DNA of 64,000 nucleotides from Alectoria sarmentosa (taxonomy: Eukaryota > Ascomycota > Lecanoromycetes > Lecanorales > Parmeliaceae): assembly GCA_009733775.1 (NCBI GenBank), contig WOGZ01000139.1, forward strand, positions 1 through 64,000. Direction: 5' to 3'. The stretch's first letter is position 1. Every line of letters starts with the position of its first letter. Below are positions 1 to 14,274 of the stretch, piece by piece. The translations under genes and the position numbers were made by a program. The notes under the pieces were generated by a model that made no database searches, was not told the origin of the DNA, and saw only the letters and a list, made by a program, of their open reading frames with translations.

Positions 1-283
1 TGCGATGGCCATGGATATGTGACTGCGATGGCCATGGATATGTGATTGCGATGGCTATGGGTGGTCTGTGACTGCGATGGCCATGGATATGTGACTGCGA
101 TGGCCATGGGTTTGTGACTGCGATGGCCATGGATATGTGACTGCGATGGCCATGGGTTTGTGACTGCGATGGCCATGGATATGTGACTGCGATGGTCATG
201 AATATGTGACTGCGATGGCCATGGGTGGTCTGTGACTGCGATGGTCATAGATATGTGATTGCGATGATCATGAATCTGTGATT
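1..283. repeat. 23-bp minisatellite at the left window edge
   Basis: About a dozen head-to-tail copies of a 23-bp unit (TGCGATGGCCATGGATATGTGAC). Variants carry GGTTTG or GGTGGTCTG in place of GATATG. The last copies decay by transitions (GGCC to GGTC or GATC). The array has normal GC and stops exactly where the AT-rich block starts. It runs off the left edge, so its true length is unknown. No open frame crosses it cleanly, so I treat it as non-coding. Confidence 0.9.
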
Positions 284-404
284 GTATGACTCCTTCCAAA
301 AAGTCTCAGTCACATATCGAGTTTTTAAATCGTTTTTCAACCGATGTATACCCGATGTACATCTAAAATAGGTATACAACCATTAAACAACCGTTATATT
401 ACAG

Positions 405-436
405 TTTTAAATCTCCGCGGGGGGCCTAGACAGTAT
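405..436 (+). repeat. Short GC-richer repeat, copy 1
   Basis: This 32-bp segment matches 14,243-14,274 at 25 of 32 positions, and all seven differences are transitions (C/T or G/A). Such a pattern is expected of two copies of one repeat decayed by RIP. The match is in direct orientation and ends in a CA shared by both copies, so it could be the end of an LTR. The rest of such an LTR could not be aligned. Confidence 0.5.
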
Positions 437-1021
437 TTATTAATCGATAAAAACATATTTTAAAACGACATTCTCGACGATGATTTATTTTCATATATAA
501 TGATATTAAATGTTGATATGTTTAATATAAGCATAAAATTGAGGGTTTTTGATTAACGTTATAACGTTTTGATTATCATAATAAATCATTATTGTTTAAA
601 AGCATTTAACGTTTAAATTAAATTAATTAAGAAATTCGCGTAATCAAATCGTTTTTTTAATAATTTCAATTTAATTGATATATTCGATTTCATAAATTGA
701 AAACGTTATTGTGAATTATCGCTTAAAGAATTAATTAATTATCGTATTATTTATATTAAAAACGTATTCAAAAATGAAACGTCGAATGTTTTAATCGTTT
801 ATTTAATTAACGTCGATATAATTTATAAAAGATTTAAAATCGTTTTAAAACACAAATTGTTAATTTTTTATATAATTGAAATATCGAAAAATGCGCTTAA
901 TTGCGCTTTAATGATAAATATTAAAATTCGAATCATATCGAAAAATCATTAAAATTACGAAAACGATATTCGAACGCGTATGCAATATTATATATATAAA
1001 AAAATCGATAATAAATTGATA

Positions 1022-3420
1022 AGCGTGATGAGATTCTTCAATAATCACGAAATTATTTTCGACGATATGAAATTTATCGTTAATGATGAAAATTGAAATG
1101 ATCGCGAATTCAATTATGTTATGATTGATAAAAAACTTTTTGATATAAATTGTTTATTCAAAACGCAAAATGCGATTAATATGATTTCTTATAATCATTA
1201 TATCAAGATAATAAATACATAAATTCATATCGATTATTTTAAACTTTTTATAAAGTTTATTTTTGATCGTTTAAATGTCGACTTTATCGAGATTCATGAG
1301 CAAAATGTCATTTATATAAATAACGACGATGATAATGTCATTAATAAACATCGAAAAATCAATAACGATAAATTCGAAATTCAACTTTTTAAAATACGTA
1401 ACGAAAATATTATATCATATTTTAAAAAATTATTTTAAATCGTATAACGTTTTTATAAATTTATAGATCTTATTTTCTTTATTTTTGACTTTAAATCTCA
1501 TAAATTATATTATATAAATTATTTTCTCGATATCGTTATATAAGAAAACGATTTTAATGTTCATTTATTCAAATTTTTAATTTAAGGTTATCATAAAAGC
1601 GAAAATGATTTTATAATTTATAAATTTAATTATCGAGACGAAAATTTCGTTAAAATCGATTTTTTTTCGTTATTCGAAATCACGAATTATTTAATGAATT
1701 TTATGTCGTACGATTTCATCGATAAAGCTTTTTTTGATTTTATAAATTTATTTGCTTTTTAAAACACGCGCATTCGAAAATAAATTCATCAAAATTCAAA
1801 TGTTATTAATAATAAAAAAATCGATTTCGTTTTATATAATCATTTATCAATGCATTTTGTGATAAAAATTCGTTATAACCTTTTTGAAATTTCGAAATTC
1901 ATAAAATTTAATGAGAACGACTTTTGTTAATAAAAAAAAAAATTCAAAATGAAATTTCGATATAATTTCATGATTTCGAATGATTTCATAATGAAAATAA
2001 ACTCGAAAATTTTATTAATTATAAAACGAATAATAAATTTAATCGTCGATATAAATGAAAACAAAAAAATTACATTATTATCGTTGAGCGTATTAAACGA
2101 TTATTTAATTATAAATTTCAAATCAAATGCGTTTAAAACGATTATAATTTTTAATGAAGTTCTTCTTAAAATTGAAATGGAATTAAATAAATTATTAATT
2201 TTCTTTTCGATAATTGTATATCTTTTTTAATGTTTTTCTTTTGAAATTGTAAATGGGAAAAAAAAAAATGATTTTAATGTTCGATGTTTTTAACGAGTTT
2301 ACATTTATTGCGATAAATGTTAATCTATTTTTTAACGATAATGATGTTTAATTCGAAAAAAGTGAATTTGAAAAAAACGTTATTAATTTAATTAACATTA
2401 AAAATAATAATTATCTCATCGTTATTTAAAAACATATAATAATTTTTATTTTGATATTTTAAAAGGCGCCCTTTAATGACGCGATTTTGATATTTTTTTT
2501 AATCAATATTGCGAAGCACAATTTGATAATAATCGATTTAATTGATAATATATAAATGAGATACATCAAAAAAAGATTCGATATTAATTTCGAATAAAAT
2601 AATCTTATAATCGATAATAAATTAAATATTGCGAAAAATATTAATTGTTTAAACGAATTTTATTTAATATTTTTAAAATAATTTGCTTTTTTTTAAATAT
2701 AACGTTTATTTTACGTTAATAATAACGTTTAAACGTTTAAATTTATTATTCATTTAAAAATTGTTAAACACGATATCTTTTTAAATGATATCTTTAAATA
2801 ATCAAAAGATTTTTATTTAATAATTATCGAATTTAATGTTATAATCAATGCGAAAACGAGTATATTTATTATCGTTATATTTTGAATCATTAAAAAACAT
2901 TTTAAATGTGATAAAAATTATTAAATTAGATTTATCAAATAATAAGTAAACGTTAAATCGAAAAATTTTATCGTCGAAAAAGATAATTATTTATTCAAAA
3001 TCATTTTAAAAGACATCGAATAAATTTTAAAAATCGTTATAAATTAAATCATTTTATCATTTTTTAAAAATAATGTGTTATTTATATGATTTCATTTTTA
3101 TATTGATTATAAAGCATAATTCATAAACATTATTAAAAAATCAAATGAAGAAGTTTATTTCAACGCACATTTTAATCAACTTTTTGAAATTTTAAACGTT
3201 TAAATGATTATGATATACGTATTATATGCGAAGAATTATTTTATTAATTTGAGACTTCGATAAAGATTGAGATTTTTGATTATTAAAAATAAATTTAATT
3301 AAAAATTCATTATAAGCGAGGATCTCTTTATTGACGATTATTAAAATTAAATTTTTTTTTTCTCAAATATCGAGCGCATATAAACGATTTTGAATACGTT
3401 TAAAAAAAAACGTTATTTTT
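1022..3420 (+). pseudogene. Long degenerate reading frame, unidentified transposon-like gene
   Basis: Reading the plus strand in one frame from 1,022 to about 3,420 gives roughly 800 codons with far fewer stops than expected for DNA this AT-rich. Many stops are TAA or TGA, as expected from mutated Trp or Gln codons. The longest open piece is 1,949-2,230 (93 codons). A second frame continues to about 4,350 and includes an Arg/Asp/Tyr-rich stretch near 4,000-4,080. I do not recognise the family. It could be the remains of a transposon protein, or a chance low-stop frame. Confidence 0.3.
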
Positions 3421-6400
3421 CGATGATAATATTATCGAAAATAAAAATTAAAGAAAATTTTTGCTTTTTCAATTATTTTTCAAAAATGAAATTAAAATTA
3501 TAATTAAATACGAATTAAACGTTTTGAAGAATTAAAATGCGTTTGATATTATTTATTTTATATTTAAATTCGATATTTTCGAAATTAATAATTATGTGAT
3601 TATCGATAAAATCATTCATAAAACGTGAAAATTAAAAAGATTTAAAGATTTTGAAAATTAAAAAAATGTGAATCATATGTTAAGTGTAAACACAATCGCG
3701 AAATCAAAAAAAAAACATTATTATTATAATAAATAAAACAATAATTTACGTTTCATCGATAATTCTAAATTTGATATTTTCATAAATCTTTTTATTTAAA
3801 ACGTTAAAGTTTATAATGAGTTTGAAAATCGATTTAAAAATAATGAAAATAATAAAAATAATAAAAACGATAAAATCAATGTGAGCGATAAAATAATGAA
3901 CGATTTTTGATTAAATAATTATTATAATTACGTTAATATTATTAAATTACTTTTTTGATTTTTCAATTAATTTAAATTCGAATTTTTTTTTTTTCAATTA
4001 CGTTTTTCACGATTTTTATAACCACGATTATCACGATTATTACGATCATCGCGATCTTCGCGATTTTTTTTATTTATATTATTCTCATTTAAACGTTTAT
4101 TGCGTATATCGCACTCGTTAATATCATGTTAATTTTTTTTATAATAAATATAATATTTATAAATTGAATATAAATGCGAAAATTGTTAGAATTTACGCTC
4201 GTTTAAATGCGATATTTGATGATATTTTTAACGATAATAAAAATAAATATGAATTATTGAATATGTTTAAAAAAGTCGTTAATAATGACGATGAGCGTAT
4301 GCGTTTTCGAATATGTGAAATTGAATAAATTGATAACGATATTAAAAAATCGAATTATGGCATAATTTAACGTTTATTTGATTTTACGATCTTTATCATA
4401 AACGTTATAAATTTGATTATAATTTTCGCGATACGCATTGTATTAAAAATTCAAATTTTTATAAAAATAATAAATTTTTTAATTTTCATCGAAAAGAAAA
4501 ATCGCTCGATTAAATTGATTTTTGAATTTTCAAATAACGTTTATAAAGATATTAATATATTTTTGCGATTTATTTTTATAAATAATTAAAATAAAAGATT
4601 TTAATTTAAAAATGATAAAATTGAAAATATTAAAATTTCGAAATTTATATTTTTCGAGCTTTTTTTAAGCATCAAAGATATTAATATAATATTCGATTTT
4701 ATCTCGAAAATTATCTTCGCAACGAATTTTCATTATCGTATAAATTTTGTTATACGCTTCGATTTAAATTGAGACGTTTATTTTAATAATAATAAATTTT
4801 GTTTTAACGATTAAACGATTGTTCGAAGCGTCTTTTATTTTAATGATAAAAGTTTTGATAAACTTAATCGTATCGATTTCGATTCAATATTATAATTTAA
4901 TTAAATTCAAAAAATTTTATATTTGACGTTTTCATTTAATGTGATTAATAATTTTTATAAACATTTCAATTTTTTTAAATTGACTCAAAAAAGTCGAAAG
5001 TTTGATTTCGAAATATTCGAATATGATATCAAAGAGAATTAATTTAAATTTTAAAATTTAAAAATTTTTAAAATTTGAATTTAAATTTAAATTTGAATTT
5101 ACGTTTATATTTATATTCGAAAAAATGATTTATAATAAAATAAAATTTGAGAATGATAAAGTTTATGTAATAAAACTTTTAAAAATGATTAAAATAAACG
5201 ACGTCGAAGAAATAAAACGCGCTTTAAAATCGAAGAGTTTTTCATTAATAATAAATTTTGATAATGATTCGAGAATTAATTATTTCGAAATAAGAATGAA
5301 ATCAATATAAAAGTTTGAAACAAAATCGTTATTATTATCGTTATCGTTATCATTATTCAAAAAATGTTTAAGAGTTTATAAGATCTCGAGAATATGAAAA
5401 AAGTCTTTTTGAATTTTGAGATTAATTCGATATAATTTAAATTTTCGTTTGCGAAAAATTTCAACATCGCAATTGAAAAAAGATTTAATAATGTTTAAAA
5501 AAATGATAAATTTAATGAATTTTGTAAAAAATATAAAAACATAAAAATGTTGATTTAAAAAAATATCGTTTAATTTTATAGATCATAACGGATTTATAAA
5601 AAGTTCGTTATTCGAATTATATTAATCGTTTTGATAATTAAAAAACTTTTTTGAAAAAAGAATAATAAGGTTTCGAAATCGAAAATGAAATTAATAATCT
5701 CGTTTCGTTCGCTTAAAGCGCTCAAATGTAATATCGTTATTATTAAATCACTTTATAATAAAGGTTTTTTTCTCTTTAATTCTCGAAATAAAAGATTTTT
5801 TTTTTTACGCTTTAACATGTTAAGCACGCGAAACAAAAAATGATTTTTTTTTAATTAATTATTAATCTTCATTTTAATTTTTAATTTTTTGATCTTCATT
5901 GCGAATATTTCGCAATTAAATCATTAAATATGATTATCGTTATCGAATTTTGAGTGAAGCGATTTATAAAACGAAAATATATCGTTTATCGTTTTAACGT
6001 GTTTTATATAAAGAAGTTGATAATGTTTTAAGAATTTAACAATTACGTGATCACGATTACAAAGCAATATCGATATATCACGATTAATTATAATATGTCT
6101 CGAATCGCTTTAATCGTTTTATTTTGTTTTGAACGAAAATGAGAGCGTGCGAGTTATTAATGAGAACGACGCGAATATTAATAACGTTTCAACGCTCGAA
6201 AAAGCGATGTTGACTTTCAAAAACGTTTATAACTTTTAAAAAAACGTTATTGATTATCAAAAGGAGCGTTTTAAATATCGTCAATTCTTAACGTTACTTT
6301 TTTCGCTTTATTCTTTACGCTCTCATTATAAACGAATCGTAATCATTTCGATTTAATAATCATTTTATTTATAATAAACATTATTTATATCAAAAAGGTT

Positions 6401-6503
6401 ACGATGTATAAATATAACGATTTTTATAATTGATATTTTCATTGTGATAAGCATAAAAATGTTTAAAAGTAATTTTAATCATAATAAATAATAAATAAAT
6501 CAT

Positions 6504-6738
6504 GTTATAACAGTGTTGATGCAAAGCTTAAGTTCATAATCTGTCAAAATATGGAGTAAAACATTTAATTGTATTGTTTTTAAGAGTATTATGAAAGAAA
6601 AAGCGATTTATGTACGGGCGCATTAATGTGCGCACATGATCGCCAAGGCTTGACGTCACGTGACCCGAATTTCAACAGAATTTATGTTTTTGTCGTTGTT
6701 ATATGTATAATAGAAATTCGATATATTTATTAATTGTA
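6504..6738. other. Less AT-rich segment ahead of the tandem array, possible solo LTR
   Basis: This segment keeps GC-rich words such as GACGTCACGTGACCCG, unlike its surroundings, and opens with TGTTATAACA, a sequence compatible with an LTR end. It leads directly into the 136-bp tandem array. No second copy was found in the window, so the LTR idea is only a suggestion. No gene is visible in it. Confidence 0.3.
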
Positions 6739-6740
6739 CG

Positions 6741-7150
6741 AGAATTGTCGAGTCTCTTTATGAAAATTATCGAAATAATTTTTAATTGTCACGAGGGCGC
6801 ATAGGTTATCGTAATAAAAAGAAACAAGGCTTCTCTGCGAGAGGCTTCAAAAACATAAAAGAAAACCTAATATATAGGAGTTGTCGAGTCTCCCTATGAA
6901 AACTATCGAAATAATTTTCAACTGTCACGAGAACGCATAACTTGTCATAATAAAAAGAAATAAAGTCTTTCTGCGAAAGACTTTAAAGACATAAAAGAGA
7001 GTTTAATATATGGGAGTTATCGAGTCTTTTTATGAAGATTATCGAAATAATTTTCAATTGTCACGAAGGCGCATAAATCATAATTATTTAAATATCGTAA
7101 TAAAAAAAATAAGGTTTTTTTATGAAAAACTTCGAAAATATAAAAAAGAA
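6741..7150. repeat. Three tandem copies of a ~136-bp unit with a stem-loop
   Basis: Copies start at about 6,745, 6,881 and 7,018 with the word TTGTCGAGTC (TTATCGAGTC in the third), giving periods of 136 and 137 bp. Each carries GTCACGA followed by GGCGCATA or a variant, then a hairpin. In copy 2 the hairpin is AAAGTCTTTC-TGC-GAAAGACTTT, a perfect inverted repeat. Copy 1 is imperfect and copy 3 more decayed. Most differences are transitions. Such arrays occur in LTRs or untranslated parts of retrotransposons; the host element is not identified. Confidence 0.75.
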
Positions 7151-9365
7151 TTCGTTTTTATATTATAAATAAGATCTTTCACAAAAGACTTTTATATAAT
7201 ATATTATCATTTATAAAAAGAAATTAATAAGATAAAAACTTTGCGCAGCAGATTTCGATATATTTAAAATATAACTTCCTCGCTTTTTCGTTATATGAGA
7301 ATGTATTTGAACAATTCATATAATAATAAAATATAATTTTTATTTTTATTTTTTCATTTTATCTCCTCGAATCTCATTAATTTTCTTTTTCAAAACATTT
7401 AATCGTCGAGATTCATCATAATATCGCTTTCGTCATCATTTTCGTTAAAAATTTATTTATTTAATTTTATTATCATTTATGATATAACCTTTTCGATATT
7501 ACGTCAAATTATTTTGTTATTAAAAGTTTCATCGACGTAATATTTATATAATTATATTAAATTGTTAGGGTTTTTAACACGTACGACGCGATCGAGAATT
7601 TAAAATTGAACGTTTAAATTATGCGCATTTTCAATCATATGTATTCTTTAACATTTTTATTATAAATTTAAATCAAAAAAATTTATTGCGTATATCATGA
7701 TCAAAATTTGAATTCGATTATCATATTTCGTGAATATTATAATTATTATATCCCGCTTTTTTGTTTATTGATAAATTTCAAATATAATATAATCGATTAT
7801 CAAAAAACGAAAAATGATAATAAATAATATAATAATGATTGATAATTGACAAAAGATTAAAATTTTCTTTTGATTTTTAATCACCTACGACGAAATTAGC
7901 ATATACATAAAGTTGTTAACGTTAAAGATATTTACAACAAATTACTAACAGTAAAGGAAGTATCTATAATAGATTATCACATATAAAAAAAAAAATTACA
8001 ATAGGTTGTTATAGAAAGCTTATGACATATGAGCATATATCTGATTACGAATATTGCGAAGAAGAATATGTAGTTTCGAAGCATTCTTTAACAACTTTTA
8101 AAAAATTGAATTTGAATTCTTTATTCGCGATTTTTCGTATCTTATAAATCATTTTTAAAAAAAACGTTTCTCTTTGAAAGTTTTTTTTCAAATTCATGAT
8201 TTTCAAATTTTGATTTTTATTTAATCAAGAAAATTGACTTTATATTATTAATAATAATAATTTGCGTTATATTTTAAACGATTATTTTATTATCTTTTCT
8301 TTATTCAAAAATAAAAAGCTCGTCGATCAATTAATTTTTTTTTATATTAAAATTGCTTTTTCTCATTAAACGAATAATTAATAATAAAAGTTTTAACGCG
8401 AGATAAAAAATCCGCGATCTTTCGACTTATTTCAAAAAAAATCAAACTTTATAAAATACGACGAATTATCATTTATTTTCATAATTTCATTAATCGAATT
8501 TTTTTTAACGAGATCGATTTTATAAATAAAAATGAAATCTTTTATAATATATATAATAAATTATAATTTCGTCGTAAAATAATTATTAAAAACGGAAAAT
8601 GAATCTTCGTCTTTTTCGAAATTCATTTTTTTAAATAATCTTTTCGATTATCATTTTTCGATTTTAAAAGATTTCATAAAAAACATATAATCGTTTTAAT
8701 TAATAATGTTATTAAAGATTAAAATAACGCTGATTATGATATAACGCGAAACGTTTAATCATTATATTGCAATTAATACATTAATTATAAAAAAATTTAG
8801 AAAATGATATTCGTTATTAATTATAAATTCGAAATAATCGATTGTATTTCTTGAAAATTTTTCATTTATTTTAATTTGAACTTTATTCGTTTTTATATTT
8901 AATATATATATAATTTGTTAATTCGTTTTTTATAAACAATTATTAATTCGTGTCGAATAAAGAATATGATATAATTATTAATAATAACAATCTTGAATCT
9001 TTATTCTTTTTCGTTAAAAAGCTTATATAATAAATTGAGATGATCTTGAATTATACGCTTATTCGCGATAAACTTTGAACATTAAAGATTTTTATAATAT
9101 TTACAAATCTCGAATGCATTGAAAACGATCAAATTAATAACTTTAATTTATTACATAATAAAAATTTTAAACATTAAAACAAATATTAATTTCGCACGAA
9201 TTCGTAAATTTATAAATAAATCGTCGCGATACGTTTTTAATTACATTAATTAATAATCAATTAACGACATGTTTCGAATAAAGTTTATTGTTAAAGCTTA
9301 TCTATTATCAAAGCATGCTTGTTATCAAAGTCTATTTGTTATTAAAGTTTATTATTACGAAAAAG

Positions 9366-9610
9366 CTTTTAATAAAAAAAATATTAATAAAAAGATATTA
9401 ATAAAAAGTTTTTGATAAAAGATATTAATAAAAAGTTTTTGATAAAAGATATTAATAAAAAGTTCTTTAATAAGAAAATATCATTAAAAAGTTTTTCAAT
9501 AGAAAGATATTGATAAAAAATTCTTTAATAGAAAAATATTAATTAAAAACCTCTGGCAAAAAAATATTGATTGAAAACTTTTAATAAAAGATATTTAATA
9601 ACGCATACAT
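9366..9610. repeat. Decayed short tandem repeat, ~27-34-bp unit
   Basis: Repeated words of the form GATATTAATAAAAAGTTTTTGATAAAA follow one another about eight times. The first copies are nearly identical at a 27-bp period and later copies are more divergent. The low complexity of the region makes exact limits uncertain. Confidence 0.6.
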
Positions 9611-12600
9611 AACAAAAAAAAATTACTTATAATAAATGAACAACGATAATTTAAGTTTTTTTTAAATTTATGTAGTTTATTAAAAAGTAAACACGTAAAT
9701 ATAAATGTAAACAAAATTCAATAATCGTTTTTATCGTCGATAATTATTAAAACTAAAATTATTGAGATAATTTCATATTCGATTAACGAAAAGTAATTTA
9801 TTTTTCATTTTAAAATATGTTAAGAAATTAACACGATTTTTGAAAATCTTTTTGTTAATAATTTTTATTATTAAAAAATATTTATCGTTCATCAAATTTT
9901 TTGATAATCGTATCGTTTTATAATATATATTGAATAAAATTTTGTTATAAATCGTAAAAAATCGTAAAAAATCACGTTTTTTAATTTTTTTCGATAATCT
10001 TATCGATTTGTTTAACGATTTGCATATTTTTTTTCAATGTTATCAAATTTTTATTTTTACGAATTAATTTATCGATTAATTATGCCTTTTAAAATCGCTC
10101 TTTAATATCAAATTTTCGAAATTCGTTTTTAATTATTATCATTTCAACATTTATCAAAATTTCAAAATCTATTTAAATATCTTTTTATTGTTTTTCATTA
10201 ATGTCGCGATCAAATATAAATGTTTAATTATTAAATTATACGATTTTAATCCATTTGTTTAATTGCATCATTTCAAAATATTCGATCAAATTTATGATTT
10301 CGACGAAACGATTTTCTTTTTTGATAAAACGATTTTTTTTTAAAAAGATATAAATAATAATGAAAGAGAAACATAAAAGTTTGAGAAAAAAGACGTAAAA
10401 AATAATAATGATAATATGTTAATCTGCTATGAATTAACGATTGTGAAAGATTATATATTAATGAATAAAGATTTGCGAAAGGTTATAATAACGGAATATT
10501 TATTTTTAATTAATTCTTCTTCGAGAAAAACTTTTATAACGCGTCTTTTTATTTAAAAAAAATATGATTATATTTTTCATATTTGATAAATATTCAAATT
10601 TTCGAATAAATTTAAATTTATAATAATCCTTTATTATAAAACAAATTTAACGCATTTTTTAAATTCGCGCGAGTAATATAATATATCATATAAACGTAAT
10701 AATCGATTTAATTTCATTCGAATTTGTTAAAAAATATTGAAATTTTTTTATTTAAATTAAATCTCTTTTCAACGAGCATGCGTTTTTTGATTATAATAAA
10801 TTATAATTCTCGTTTTTATGAAATGTTTAATTTTTAAGCGAATTTTTGTTAAAATTTAATTTAAACATCGACGTAAATATTAGAATAAAATTAAAAACGA
10901 TTATTATAAAGAAATTGTATCATTTCCCTCATATTCACAAATCTTCATTTCGCACGAAATTTTTTTATTTCGTGAAACGTTTATTCGTTTTCGCGAGTTT
11001 CGATTAATAAAAATATCATAATAATTGCGAAAAGCTTTAAAAAAAAATGTATAATAAATGAGGTAACTTATTGGGCAATGTTTGCGCAAAACTTCGATAA
11101 TAATAATAAATTCGTTATAATAATCTTTTATAAAATAAGAATATAATAATATAAATATTTAATTAAATAAATGAGATAATGTGATTAATAAATATGAAAA
11201 TAAGTTTAAGTGAGATAAACAAGTGAATAGTAAATAATAATTTATTATAATAATCTTTAATAAATAATAAATGTATTATTGAATCGAATAAAGCTTCTTC
11301 TTATCGAGATTTTAAATAATAATATAAATGTGACGAATAATAAATATATTAACTAAATAAGAGAAAGAAATTAATTGTAAAGATCAAGATTTATATATGC
11401 ATTAATTATTATTTAATGTTTTTTTTATGAAAATGAATTCTTGTTTTTCATGAAAAATGAATTTTTTAAATACAAACTGTTTCGATCGTATATAAATGAG
11501 TAATAGCGTTAATAAACATTATGCATATATATAAAAAAAGAAAAAACTTGCGTTTATATAAAGAATCATTTTATTAATTGATTTATAATAGTCTTTTGCA
11601 ATTAATTAATTGCGCTCTTTAAGTTTTATTATACAATATTTATTTATCAAATTTATTAATAATATTATTTATTTTCTTAAATAATATTATCAACGAAAAT
11701 AACAATAATAACTATTTCAATTAAGAAAAAGAAATTGTTTAATTTATCGCATATAAACTTATTTTTTTACGATTAATTTGAAAATAAATGATTTTTTTTT
11801 TCAATATTAAAATCGTTTAAATGTTTTCGTTTTTTTTGGTTTTTTTTTCAATTAATAAATAAAATTAATTATAAAAATAGTAAATTATGTTAAATAAGCA
11901 AGCTTCTTTTCAACGTAAGTTCAATAATTCGAATTTTTAAACAAAATATTATATATCGTTTTAATTTCATAAATCGCTTATATCGAAGACATTTCGCGAT
12001 ATCATATTTAAAAAATCTTTTATATAAAATAACGAAGTTAGAAACGAGCTCGCGAGAATAATGTTTTAATATAATAAACGTCGACGAAAACGATCTTTGA
12101 ACGAAATTTTGAAAAAAGACGACGACGATAAATTTTCATTTAATTCTATTAAAATAATACGTAATTAATTATTAACGAATCGATTTATATATAATTTTAA
12201 TAATTATTATAAATCAAAAAATTCAATATTTAAAAGTAATAATCTCTATTTAAAGTTTTCAAAAAATCTTTATTTAAAATTTTTAGAGAATCGCATAAGT
12301 TTATCATAATAATCATTTAATTTTTATTTAAAATTGTTAAAACACATATAAAAGTTATCATAATAATCTTTTAATCTTTGTTTAAACCTTTTAAATTATC
12401 TTATATAAAATTTGTTATAATAAATATTTAATCTCTCATCGAGAAAATTATCACGTTAATTTTTCGTGTTTTTAAATTTATATTAATTATTTTAAAGATT
12501 TTTATAAATAATGTATATCACGTAATAGAGAATGAATTTATCGACGAAATTCTTTTTTAAAGTAATTTAAATACGACATTAATATTTAAAAACAATTCGC

Positions 12601-14242
12601 AAAATTAAACAAATAAACACGATATAAAATCTCAATTTATTAAAAAAATGAAAAGAATTAAAATATCACTTATTCAAACTTTAATAAAATTCGAAAATAT
12701 AATCTTTTTTAAATTGAATGTGTTATATAAACGTTATTTTTTGATTTATTTATTAAATATTTTCGCAAACGAATTCGTTTACGCAATTTTTTCGAATATA
12801 AAAAATGATTATGCAATATATAAGAAAATCAAATTTTATATTTAACGTTCGTATAAGATATGAAAAAATGAAATCTTGAAAATAACGTTATAATAAATGT
12901 AACGATGAATCAAAAACGTTAAAAAAAAGATACGTCAAACATTTTTGTTCGAAATAACGACGTTTATAAATTTGAAAACGAAAATTCGTAAGAAATATAA
13001 TCATTTATGATTAAAAAGCGTATTTAAATTCGAAATTAAAATAATTGATTTCGAAAGAATCACGTCGAACGATTTATGATTTTTGAAATATATATATTTT
13101 TTATTTTATTTTCATCTGTCAAAGTTTTTCGCAAAGGTTTTTCTAATTAATATATTATTTAAATATCTTTTTACAACTTATCACACATTTTCGCATAACG
13201 AAATAATATTTTTTAAATCTTATATAATCATCGCTCGCTAAATATACGCGTAAACATTTTTTGAATTTATTTAACGCTTTTTATCAAAAAAGCGAATTTG
13301 AATATTTATCGATCGATGATTATTTAAAACGCATTATATTTTATAATCTGCAATATAAAAAACGCTCGAAAATAAATATTAACGAAAACTCGAACGCAAT
13401 TATTAAAAAATTTAATGTGAATAAATCGAATATGAAAAATAATAATGAATAAAACGTCGCGCAAAACGACATTGCGACGATAATATATAACGAATATAAT
13501 TAAAACGACGTTGATTTAAACATTAATTATAATAAAAAAAAGCTTAACGTGATATAAAAGCTTAATATGATAATAATAATTAATAATAAAATTGTAAATA
13601 TAACGATATATTATTATTTATTATTTATTATTATACGAAAGACTTTAATAAAACGTTATTTATTTATTATGCATATTAAATTAACACACGTATTTTAATT
13701 TAACTTATAAATATATACGTTAATGTTATCTTTATACTCTTTTTATTTTTTAATGTTAATTTATAAATAAACGCAAAAGACTTTATAACATATTTTATTA
13801 AACGATATACATATTTATTTTATTTAATCTAATTGACTTTATTGAAAAATATTTATATTATACGATAATTTATATATAATAATGTTATATATATCGAAGG
13901 TTTTTATATAAAATATTATTTATATAAATAAATATTGCGATAAATTTCAAAATCATTAATTTTTCTTATAAATAACAAAAAGTTTTAATGCGTAATTGTT
14001 ATAAATAATAAAATAAATAAGAATATAAAATAAGCATATATTTTATTAAGATATTTATTTTAATTAGCAATTGCGCCTATTAAACATATATTTCGCAATA
14101 ATTCAATTAACATTCAATCGTTAAATAACGATTATAACGTTAAAGGAGTTTTATAATTGTTATTAACTCGTTATTTATCAGATTTATAGCGATTATACAA
14201 CTATTTTAGGTGAAAAGCCGATGTAAAACGAATAAACATTAA

Positions 14243-14274
14243 TTTTAAATCCCCGCGAAAGGCCCGAACAGTAT
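14243..14274 (+). repeat. Short GC-richer repeat, copy 2
   Basis: Direct match to 405-436, with 25 of 32 bases identical and all differences transitions. It is a GC-richer patch (CCCCGCGAAAGGCCCGAACA) in otherwise AT-rich DNA. If these two are LTR ends they would bound about 13.9 kb, too long for one simple element, so nested insertions or dispersed solo copies are both possible. Confidence 0.5.
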
